45,874 nt of DNA from an uncultured Clostridia bacterium (GTDB taxonomy: Bacteria; Bacillota; Clostridia; TANB77; CAG-508), in NCBI GenBank assembly GCA_947649935.1, contig CANSTR010000014.1, positions 1 to 45,874 of the forward strand, given 5' to 3'. The notes below the pieces were generated by a model that ran no database searches, was not told where the DNA came from, and saw nothing but the letters and a program-made list of their open reading frames with translations. Made by a program: the position numbers and the translations under genes. This document shows positions 40,101 through 45,874 of this stretch, piece by piece. Position 1 is the stretch's first letter. Every line of letters begins with the position of its first letter.

Positions 40101-40607
40101 TATACAACTACAACAGTACCTTGTACAGATCAGACCAAGTATCATTATGTATTTACAAAGCCATCGACAAGTTATACGTTATCTATTAAAACGCATAGTA
40201 ACGGTAATAAAAGGTACTGCCCAATCTGTTGTTCAGTTTCATATGCAGGAACGCATTATATGTTATATCAAAATACATCAGAATGTAAAGGGGCTACATG
40301 TACTGTTGTTTGTGGAGCATGTGGAGTGAAGGGAGAGTATACTCTTGGTGGAGCTGCTTCCACTTACTATTGTAATAGTCATGGTGTAACAGGAACAAGT
40401 GGTGTTTTTTCTAAAACGATTGCGGGTACAACGTATACATTTAATAATTGTGTATATTGGAGTGATATTACGACAACAGGGAAGATTTATAATAGTACTA
40501 ATGGATCATTAGTAGGCTCACTACCGCATGGTACAGTTTATACGCTAAATTGTTCTTTACGGTGCAGGTTCAGCAACGCCGGTGAATTTTTAGGAAAATT
40601 TTTGTAG
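37137..40607 (+). CDS. Very large pilin-like surface protein with InlB (Listeria-Bacteroides) repeats
   Basis: A predicted protein of 1156 residues. The N-terminus NGITLIALVVTIIILLILAG is a prepilin-like leader and helix, nearly identical to the 25947 product. An acidic Pro/Asp linker (~180-220) follows. About five InlB/Flg_new-type repeats run to ~790, recognisable by DANGG, GW(F/W/Y) and L(Y/F)A(H/N/Q)W. Two fibronectin-like modules end in YYVWA. The C-terminal ~180 residues hold 13 Cys, some as CPICC and CGAC. ATG 37137 follows GGAGG; the in-frame ATG at 37122 lies before that site. A shifted frame near 40556 would end instead at TAG 40591-40593, so the last residues are uncertain. Probably an adhesin or pseudopilus-associated protein. 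Confidence 0.78.
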   Translation: MKKHNGITLIALVVTIIILLILAGVTLNLINSDNGIIAQARWAEFVTEYEKLDEQKELYVAGKQMDKLSEEYSKADWRSLFTNVSYALDVPETLYPVDLNQPFSTWDAVDTLQDTICYVENLQFSELFDKSKVDLYRVDLTLIPKIELRRDYIINIVTGMLYYIDGEPYKGLVYHTPRYGVPKKTEPDIPDNPDPDDPDNPPTPTPPVYPDEPGKSLNIHYLSYEAEGYAQEVAYEDTICATLDKNKFARDGYTFMYWLDNTSKYDGSTMTGDFRKTEGYFGVANNLVKVLDENWEEDILDIIQSYEEYEEDGFEADGEEQDPDEAPEPTMEEERRNEILDYFNGYETAIRNLFTNSTMNLNGLADWFVANQAYLAQLQEYENGLEDILYDDEEELSYNGTIYYDQQTGVAMNGKDLWLQAIWTLHPLTLDANGGLIEEQPKITVELEPGLEYGDAIFDPDDREDYIFAGWFTSPSGGTQIVEENIYQTAELPGKTLYAHWVKEKDDSGEPNPEIVPITYDANGGTLTNSGTTVTTITKNKVKGTKIGSMPEPYKDRRIFDGWWTEPNGGMQVTANTTVTGAMTVFAHWTEGNFVDLDLVGGELVHNFKYSWQVQSYFNEWNAVRFSGIQVANGRKIGKQAKYWQLPVTWRPRNIRKVRYVTQPNGKQRAVKSRFKGWFTQPEGAGTKIKYYSKYYDSYGKNLYANWKDPYVITYDANGGKFGKTATQKQRYNKYIGQRYPRVSTPKQEGYRFLGWYDSPVGGNKIEMNNWSYTINGDATLYAQWEKVNFTLQITDKTDSSWNQSITPIDCDLSTCTIYYKYSKKQENAKKHISSYTTKKNTVTNRKAGTTYYVWAMVKSKNNERFYSNVVEVTLDYAILDFTVSVNTITDTSFKMASAVTAASEVSSLVGYTIHYEVSNTVPTSNTSIGGLQNSTSASYTKGETKKTYYVWAYATKSGRPTVGSKNYSVVKMGHSKHIGDTINGGDCYTTTTVPCTDQTKYHYVFTKPSTSYTLSIKTHSNGNKRYCPICCSVSYAGTHYMLYQNTSECKGATCTVVCGACGVKGEYTLGGAASTYYCNSHGVTGTSGVFSKTIAGTTYTFNNCVYWSDITTTGKIYNSTNGSLVGSLPHGTVYTLNCSLRCRFSNAGEFLGKFL

Positions 40608-40626
40608 GGGCGATGATCAATCGCCC
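40604..40626 (+). repeat. GTAGGGG element overlapping the InlB-repeat gene stop
   Basis: Stem GGGCGATG/AATCGCCC type. Its TAG (40605-40607) supplies the stop codon of the upstream ORF as read. Confidence 0.85.
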
Positions 40627-40695
40627 ACTTATTATTTTATGTGAAAAAAGTAAAATGTTAATTTCAGTTGCGGAAAAAACAGTTAAGTTTGTTGA

Positions 40696-40763
40696 AATGT
40701 AAGGTTTACTTGACAAAATGCCAGGTAAACCTGGTAGACAAAATGGGAAAAATATGGTATAAT
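40696..40763 (+). promoter_or_regulatory. Promoter-bearing 68-nt repeat, copy 1 (orphan)
   Basis: Contains TTGACA (40710-40715), the palindrome CCAGGTAAACCTGG (40721-40734), TAGACA (40735-40740), 17 nt and TATAAT (40758-40763) with a TGG extension. It matches 42936-43003 at 59 of 68 positions. It points at the 3' end of the convergent DUF4364 gene, so it drives no evident gene. On the minus strand the palindrome followed by CATTTT could act as a weak terminator for that gene. Confidence 0.65.
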
Positions 40764-40772
40764 ATTTTATTT

Positions 40773-41303
40773 TTACATGGTTAAATTTTTTAAAATTTTC
40801 GGATAAATCACAGCAGCATCTGTGTTCCAGTTATTTACGATTTGACTGGCTTGCTCTTTGGAACCAACAAAAGTTTCAATTTTGAAAATGTCTTGGTGAT
40901 TTTCTATAATTTTGCAAGTTACTTTAAATTCGTTGTCTGAAATCGGCGTGTATTCTGCCGAAATCGAAAATTTATCTTTAATTGAATCCAGACTTTCTTT
41001 AAATTGACTATCAATTTTTAATTTCGTAATGCCAGGAATTAAGTCCAGCGTAAGTTCTAATGCGTTTGTGCCTTCTGCGGTTAATTCATACAATTCAAAT
41101 TCACCATTGTTTGTTTTGACGATATAATGGTCTTCGATTAAGTCGCTTAAAAACTGTTGGAAATAGAAATAATTGATGTCCGAAACAGCAATGATTAATT
41201 CGAGCAATTCTTTGTAAGAAAAGGGTTTTCCAACTTTTTTTAAAATGTAAAGGATTAAGATTTTATCTTCTGCTAATGTAGTTTGGTTATCTTGTTCATT
41301 CAT
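40773..41303 (-). CDS. DUF4364 family protein
   Basis: A 176-residue protein resembling DUF4364, a Clostridial family with an N-terminal winged-helix-like region (LAEDKILILYILKKVGKPFS, then LSDLIEDHYIVKTNNGEFELY) and no established function; a DNA-binding role is plausible. I chose ATG 41303, 10 nt from AGGAGG; TTG 41309 is too close to it. It is transcribed alone, divergent from glmM. Confidence 0.8.
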   Translation of the reverse strand: MNEQDNQTTLAEDKILILYILKKVGKPFSYKELLELIIAVSDINYFYFQQFLSDLIEDHYIVKTNNGEFELYELTAEGTNALELTLDLIPGITKLKIDSQFKESLDSIKDKFSISAEYTPISDNEFKVTCKIIENHQDIFKIETFVGSKEQASQIVNNWNTDAAVIYPKILKNLTM

Positions 41304-41326
41304 TGGCAAGGCACCTCCTTTTTGCC

Positions 41327-41355
41327 ATTATACCACATAAATTTTCAAAAGTAAA
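41327..41355 (-). promoter_or_regulatory. Promoter of the DUF4364 gene
   Basis: On the minus strand TTTACT (41355-41350), 17 nt, TATAAT (41332-41327) with the TATGTGG extension common in this window. Confidence 0.75.
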
Positions 41356-41384
41356 TTTTTTTTTCACAAATTGTCACAAAAATC

Positions 41385-41413
41385 TTGAAATTATCTTAAT
41401 ATAACTATATAAT
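41385..41413 (+). promoter_or_regulatory. Promoter of glmM
   Basis: TTGAAA (41385-41390), 17 nt, TATAAT (41408-41413), 35 nt before the start codon. Confidence 0.75.
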
Positions 41414-41447
41414 ATTACTAACGAAATAGAGGGATAGGAGGCAAATT

Positions 41448-42803
41448 GTGAGAAAATATTTTGGAACAGATGGAATTCGAAGGATAGCCAATTTGGAATT
41501 AACACCAGATTTAGTTTTTAGAGTGGCAAAAGCGGGGGCGCATGTTTTAACCAAACATTCCAATCATATGCCAACCATTTTGATTGGACGCGATACCAGA
41601 ATTTCAGGAAGCTTAATTGAAAGTGCGATGACAGCTGGTTTTCTAAGTTATGGAGCAAACGTAAAATTGCTAGGCGTGATGCCAACTCCGGCAGTTGCTT
41701 ATTTGACAAAAAAATTAAATGCAGACGCCAGTGTGGTTATTTCTGCATCGCATAATACTTTTGAATTTAATGGGGTAAAATACTTTAGTAATCAAGGAAT
41801 GAAAATTCCAGATGAAATTGAAGAAGAAATCGAAGAAATTATGGATTCTGACAAATTGTCGACATTAATGGCAGTAGGCGACAAAATTGGAATTTCCGAA
41901 GAAGCCAATCGCTATGTATATGAATACATTCAATTTTTCAAAGATATTTTTGGAAATGAACTCAAAAATTGTCCTTTGAAAATTGGAATTGATACAGCAA
42001 ATGGTGCTACCTCAGAGGTGGCAGGCATGATTTTTTCGGAGCTTGGCTTGCATTTTGAAATCATTCATCATCAGCCAAATGGCGTCAACATCAATGAAAA
42101 TTGCGGTTCTACGCATTTGGAGGCAATCGCAAGTTATGTCAAAGAACATCATTTGGATTTAGGCATTGCGTACGATGGCGATGGAGACCGTTGTTTAGCA
42201 GTCGATGAAAACGGCGAAATTATGGACGGAGACGTCATTATGGCGATTTTGGCAAAGGATTTGCAAAAGAAAAATAAGTTGAAAAATGATACGTTGGTCG
42301 TAACCGTGATGAGTAATTTGGGGCTAAAAAAATATGGCGAGCAAAACAACATTCAGATGGTGACCACAAAAGTGGGAGACCGCTATGTTTTAGAAGAAAT
42401 GTTGAAAAATGGTTACAATTTAGGTGGTGAGCAATCTGGGCATGTGATTATGCTGGATTATAATCCAACCGGAGACGGTATTTTGACTTCTTTAATGCTC
42501 ATTCGTGCGATTTTGACGGAAAACAAAAAGGCATCTGAAATGAAAAAAATCGTGAAAATTTATCCACAAGTTTTGATTAATGCCAAAGTGTCGAGCGAGA
42601 GAAAATACGATTACGAAAAAGACGCAGAAATCAAGCAAAAAATAGCAGAATTAGAAGCAGAATTTGCAGGCAATGGAAGAGTGTTGATACGTCCCTCTGG
42701 AACCGAGCCGAAAGTACGTGTTATGATAGAAGGCGAAAAACAAGAATACATCACAAAAAGAGCCCAAGAAATCGCCAATCTAATCGAACAAAAATTACAA
42801 TAA
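41448..42803 (+). CDS. glmM: Phosphoglucosamine mutase
   Basis: GlmM (451 residues) converts glucosamine-6-phosphate to glucosamine-1-phosphate for UDP-GlcNAc and cell-wall synthesis. Diagnostic motifs are KYFGTDGIRRIAN at the N-terminus, the phosphoserine loop VVISASHNTFEFNGVKYF, the metal site YDGDGDR, the sugar loop GGEQSGH, and the phosphate site RPSGTEPKVRV near the end. The GTG start follows TAGGAGG. A GTAGGGG element starts 2 nt past the stop codon. Confidence 0.97.
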   Translation: MRKYFGTDGIRRIANLELTPDLVFRVAKAGAHVLTKHSNHMPTILIGRDTRISGSLIESAMTAGFLSYGANVKLLGVMPTPAVAYLTKKLNADASVVISASHNTFEFNGVKYFSNQGMKIPDEIEEEIEEIMDSDKLSTLMAVGDKIGISEEANRYVYEYIQFFKDIFGNELKNCPLKIGIDTANGATSEVAGMIFSELGLHFEIIHHQPNGVNINENCGSTHLEAIASYVKEHHLDLGIAYDGDGDRCLAVDENGEIMDGDVIMAILAKDLQKKNKLKNDTLVVTVMSNLGLKKYGEQNNIQMVTTKVGDRYVLEEMLKNGYNLGGEQSGHVIMLDYNPTGDGILTSLMLIRAILTENKKASEMKKIVKIYPQVLINAKVSSERKYDYEKDAEIKQKIAELEAEFAGNGRVLIRPSGTEPKVRVMIEGEKQEYITKRAQEIANLIEQKLQ

Positions 42804-42804
42804 C

Positions 42805-42883
42805 GTAGGGGGCGATGCCCACATCGACCCGATGGGCACCATGTCCAATGCAAAGCACCGTAGGGGTCGGTCTTGACCGACCC
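42805..42883 (+). repeat. Two GTAGGGG elements after glmM
   Basis: Copies at 42805-42830 (stem GCGATG/CATCGA) and 42860-42883 (stem GGGTCGGTC/GACCGACCC), both in glmM orientation. The sequence between (GATGGGCACCATGTCC) looks like a degenerate third copy. Confidence 0.85.
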
Positions 42884-42935
42884 AAATGTTACAAAAAATC
42901 AACCAAAACGACGAAAAAAATATAGAAAAACACCA

Positions 42936-43003
42936 AATGTAAAGTTTAGTTGACAAATTGCAAGCCAAACATGGTAGACAAAATTGGAAAAATGTGGTAT
43001 AAT
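42936..43003 (+). promoter_or_regulatory. Promoter-bearing 68-nt repeat, copy 2 (drives the 43027 gene)
   Basis: TTGACA (42950-42955) and TAGACA (42975-42980), 17 nt, TATAAT (42998-43003), followed by AAAAGGTTAGGG. It differs from copy 1 at 9 of 68 positions, mostly where copy 1 has its CCAGGT palindrome. Confidence 0.72.
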
Positions 43004-43026
43004 AAAAGGTTAGGGAGAAATGATTT

Positions 43027-44127
43027 ATGTCAGAAGAAAATGAAAATCGAGAAGAAAAAACGCCAACAGAGGAAGAAAACCAAAAAATAAAAAATATTTT
43101 GTTAGATACCATCCAGCAATATGCCGAAAATGTCTATACGCCAGAGCAAATTGATGAAATGTTGCAAACATTAGAAAAATTGCAAGAAAAAACGGATGCA
43201 GAAATCAGACAAGAGGCAGAAATATTAGTAAAATACCAAATGCCAGCCGAAATCAACGAAAAAAATGCTGTAGGGGTAGGGTTTCACCCCTACCCACCAC
43301 AAAACACAATGCAAAAAAATGTAGGGGTAGACGCCCCTGTCTACCCATCTACGAAGGATTTTCCTAAGGAAATAGAAGAAAATCAAGAAACAGAACAAAT
43401 GACAGTAGAAAAGAAAGAACAAACGCAAGAAGTGCCAGAAGACGTTGTCAAAGTGTGCATGAAATTAGGCATTACGAAGATAAAAGGTTATTTTTATGTG
43501 AATGCCAAGCAGTTGGGTGAGAAAGTCGACAACATTGTTGTGAACCAGAATGGCGGGAACGTTTTGATGCTAGAAGTGGCAGATTCGTCGCGTTTAGGCG
43601 CGGCAGACCGCTATTATGGCATTCAAGATGAGCGAATGATTTTGCGTGGTACGCAAGATGAGGAAATGGAAGAAGTCACAGAAAAGGCAAACAGACCGCC
43701 AGCCAACGGAAAATTGGTAGAACCATTGAAAAAGGATAATCCAACGTATGTTGAATTTTCCGATAGCGAAGGCATGTTAATTCAGGAAAGATTGGAAGAT
43801 AAAATGAATTTGTCTGTACAAGATTTGGAAAACTATAAAAAAGAAGTGGAAAAATTGTTGGACAAATATTCCCAAAATGTTGTCGCAATTATAGAAAATC
43901 CAATGCTAGAGGAAGGACAGAAAAATGAATTATTAGCAGAAAACGACAGTAATTTCAATCGATTGCTAACAGAAATGACGAAAAAATATGGAATTGATAA
44001 AAGCGATGAAAAGTCCATTCAATCGCAAAAAAAGGAATCTGTGCAAGAAAAAATAGAAAAAGAGGCAGAAGACGACGAATCAGACTCACACGAAACATGG
44101 TGGAAAAATCAACGCATGAAAAAATAA
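43027..44127 (+). CDS. Unknown acidic coiled-coil protein carrying two in-frame repeat elements
   Basis: A 366-residue soluble protein with no family I recognise. Residues 1-75 are highly charged and probably helical. Residues ~82-107 are encoded by two GTAGGGG elements ([11 protein letters not shown] and [10 protein letters not shown]). A more ordered part follows at ~135-215 ([20 protein letters not shown], then [19 protein letters not shown]). A Glu/Lys coiled coil runs to the end. No signal peptide or membrane helix is seen. The start has only a weak AGGGAG site. It is transcribed from the 68-nt promoter repeat and followed by metG. Confidence 0.7.
   Translation: MSEENENREEKTPTEEENQKIKNILLDTIQQYAENVYTPEQIDEMLQTLEKLQEKTDAEIRQEAEILVKYQMPAEINEKNAVGVGFHPYPPQNTMQKNVGVDAPVYPSTKDFPKEIEENQETEQMTVEKKEQTQEVPEDVVKVCMKLGITKIKGYFYVNAKQLGEKVDNIVVNQNGGNVLMLEVADSSRLGAADRYYGIQDERMILRGTQDEEMEEVTEKANRPPANGKLVEPLKKDNPTYVEFSDSEGMLIQERLEDKMNLSVQDLENYKKEVEKLLDKYSQNVVAIIENPMLEEGQKNELLAENDSNFNRLLTEMTKKYGIDKSDEKSIQSQKKESVQEKIEKEAEDDESDSHETWWKNQRMKK
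43270..43346 (+). repeat. Two GTAGGGG elements inside a coding sequence
   Basis: Copies at 43270-43295 (stem GGGTAGGG/CCCCTACCC) and 43321-43346 (stem GGGTAGAC/GTCTACCC). They start 51 nt apart and are read in the same frame (GTA GGG GTA), which avoids the TAG stop. Confidence 0.88.
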
Positions 44128-44128
44128 C

Positions 44129-44154
44129 GTAGGGGCAGACGACCCTGTCTATCC
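44129..44154 (+). repeat. GTAGGGG element before metG
   Basis: Starts 2 nt past the stop of the 43027 gene, in the same orientation. Stem GGGCAGAC/GTCTATCC with one wobble or mismatch, so slightly decayed. Confidence 0.8.
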
Positions 44155-44179
44155 AAAAATAAAAGAAAGGAAAAGAAAC

Positions 44180-45761
44180 ATGGAAAAGAAAAAATTTTAT
44201 GTGACAACCCCCATTTATTACCCAAGTGGTAAATTTCATATTGGAACCGCGTATGCGACAAGTTTGGCAGATACGGTTAAGCGATACAAACAATTAAGAG
44301 GATATGACGCCTATTTTTTGACAGGTTTGGATGAACATGGGCAAAAAATCCAGACTGTTGCAGAGAAAAACGGCATGACGCCACAAGAATATGTAGACAA
44401 AATGGCTGAAATGTGCCAAAAATTGTGGCAGGAAATGCATATTTCGTATGACGATTTTATCCGCACAACGGAAAAACGTCACGAAGAGGCAGTGGACAAG
44501 ATTGTTGAGAAATTTTTAGCCAATGGCGATATTTATAAAGGGCAGTATGAGGGTTGGTATTGCGTGCCTTGTGAAACGTATTTTACGCGGGACCCAGTTG
44601 GTGGATGGAAAATGTCCAGATTGTGGACGAGAAGTGCAGTTGATGAAGGAAGAGTCGTACTTTTTTAATATGAAAAAATACCAAGATTGGTTAATCAAAT
44701 TTTATGAGGAAAATCCAGATTTTATCGTTCCAGCATCTCGAAAAAATGAGATTTTTAGCAATTTTATTCAGCCAGGTTTGGAGGATTTGTGCATCAGTCG
44801 AACCACGTTTGATTGGGGCATTCCGATGAAACATGACCCAAAACATGTGTTGTATGTTTGGGTGGATGCTTTGACCAATTATATTACTGCTCTTGGCTAT
44901 GGTTCAGAGGATGACAGCTTGTTCCAGAAATACTGGCCAGCAGATTTGCATATTGTGGGCAAAGAAATCATTCGTTTTCATGGAATTTATTGGCCGATTT
45001 TTTTGAAAGCGTTAGGGTTGGAGATGCCGAAAAAGATTTATGCGCATAGTTGGCTTGTGATGAAAGATGGCAAAATGTCCAAATCAAAGGGAAATGTGAT
45101 TTATCCGGAAACGTTGATGGAGCGTTATGGTTTGGACGCTTTGAAATATTATTTGCTAAGAACCATGCAGTTTGCGACAGATAGCGTGTTTACGCCAGAA
45201 GATTTTGTGGACCGTTACAATTTTGATTTGTGTAACGATTTGGGAAATTTGCTTAACCGAACGATTGGCATGATGAATAAATATTTTGCAGGAAGTATTC
45301 CAACGGAGTTTGCGGAAAAAAATGAAGTGGATGACGAGTTTGAGGAATTTGTGGCAAAAGAAATCGAGGAATTTGCGCAAAATATGGATGAATATTCGAT
45401 TTCGAATGCGCTTACAAATGTGTGGAAAATCATTGGCAGAAGCAACAAATATATTGATGAAACAGCGCCATGGATTTTGGCAAAAGAGGAAAATTCAGAA
45501 AAACTAAAATCGGTGATGGCTCATTTGGCAGAAGTTTTGAGAAAAATTGCGATTTTGTTGAAGCCTTTTTTGCAGGAAACATCGGAGAAAATGTTTGTGC
45601 AATTAGGGTTGGAAAATGAAGATTTACAAACATGGGATTCTTTGAAAATGTCAATTGCAATTCCAGAAAATACGCATGTGGCAGAAAAAGGCGAGCCATT
45701 ATTCATGCGAAAAGACAGAGAAGAAGAAATCGAATCTATCAAAAATGTAATGCACGGATAA
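44180..45761 (+). pseudogene. metG: Methionyl-tRNA synthetase, frameshifted as read
   Basis: MetRS charges tRNA-Met. The N-terminal part ([17 protein letters not shown] with the HIGH-type motif, [10 protein letters not shown]) reads from ATG 44180 to about 44586. One extra base in 44585-44595 shifts the rest, which continues in another frame (KCPDCGREV zinc-knuckle half, KMSKSKGN loop, anticodon-binding domain) to 45761. The other zinc Cys pair (CVPC) is on the first side of the break. Repaired length is 526 residues, lacking the C-terminal tRNA-binding domain many Firmicute MetRS carry. As an essential enzyme it is more likely a sequencing error than a real lesion, unless another metG copy exists. 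Confidence 0.88.
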
Positions 45762-45764
45762 TCC

Positions 45765-45790
45765 GTAGGGGTCGATGCCCACATCGACCC
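45765..45790 (+). repeat. GTAGGGG element after metG
   Basis: Starts 4 nt past the metG stop. Its hairpin (GGGTCGATG-CCCA-CATCGACCC) is the same as that at 7801-7826 apart from one base. Confidence 0.87.
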
Positions 45791-45874
45791 AAAAAAATCC
45801 AAAAAAAAAAAAAGGGGGCTGTTGGGCAAGCCCCCGACAAAAAAAAAAACGGGTTGGGGGGGGGTTTGAACACC
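45791..45874. other. Homopolymer-rich contig end
   Basis: Long A and G runs surround GGGGGCT/AGCCCCC (45814-45820 with 45829-45835). Composition is unlike the rest and typical of a low-quality or collapsed contig end. No gene is supported. Confidence 0.6.

Noticed and set aside
44523..44594. Independent start for the second half of metG
   Set aside because: Its first residues are a frame shadow of the conserved MetRS N-terminal part; no ribosome binding site.

Overview
The window looks like one contig of a low-GC, endospore-forming, anaerobic Firmicute, most likely an uncultured gut-type member of the Clostridia. The evidence is the A+T-rich sequence with strong AGGAGG-type ribosome binding sites, the sporulation regulators (sigH, spo0A, spoVT), a Na+-type V/A-ATPase operon, HrcA/CIRCE heat-shock control, a THF riboswitch, and pilin-like secreted proteins starting with a GITL(V/I)ALVVTII segment. 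I cannot name the species.

Layout. 1-1212: sigH, tRNA-Thr and a small ferredoxin-thioredoxin-reductase-like protein. 1223-4680: a THF-riboswitch operon with its own folate ECF transporter (folT, ecfA, ecfT) and folC. 4693-5800: spo0A, divergent from the hrcA operon. 5801-11977: chaperone cluster hrcA, DUF2000 gene, grpE, dnaK, a Nudix gene and dnaJ. 12002-19962: translation/RNA cluster rimP, nusA, rnpM, ylxQ, infB, rbfA, nrnA, a 33-residue basic ORF and truB. 19991-20368: leftward tRNA genes Val-Asp-Phe. 20435-25139: a Bce-type two-component system with its ABC transporter. 25162-25821: spoVT behind a SigG-like promoter. 25831-28221: a pilin-like protein with three large repeats. 28285-37014: nine-gene V/A-ATPase operon in the order H(F)-I-K-E-C-F(G)-A-B-D. 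37039-40607: a very large InlB-repeat surface protein. 40773-45761: a DUF4364 gene, glmM, an unknown coiled-coil protein and metG.

Three patterns cross gene boundaries. (i) At least 19 copies of a short hairpin element begin with GTAGGGG. The stems differ between copies but stay self-complementary. The first copy after a gene usually begins 1-5 nt behind the stop codon, in gene orientation, and two copies lie in frame inside a CDS. (ii) Promoters of a shared type (TRTGGTATAAT, often followed by AAGGTTAGG) recur. One 68-nt version is present twice at about 87 percent identity, and two sites carry back-to-back promoters. (iii) TnACA-N4-TGTAA palindromes of the kind bound by Bce-type regulators lie upstream of the regulator gene, its ABC transporter and both pilin-like surface protein genes, which suggests one envelope-stress regulon.

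Quality caution: hrcA, the Bce-type ATPase gene, the 25947 pilin-like gene and metG each carry net single- or double-base insertions that break an otherwise intact frame. The last ~80 bases are homopolymer-rich. Sequencing or assembly error is likely for some or all of these.
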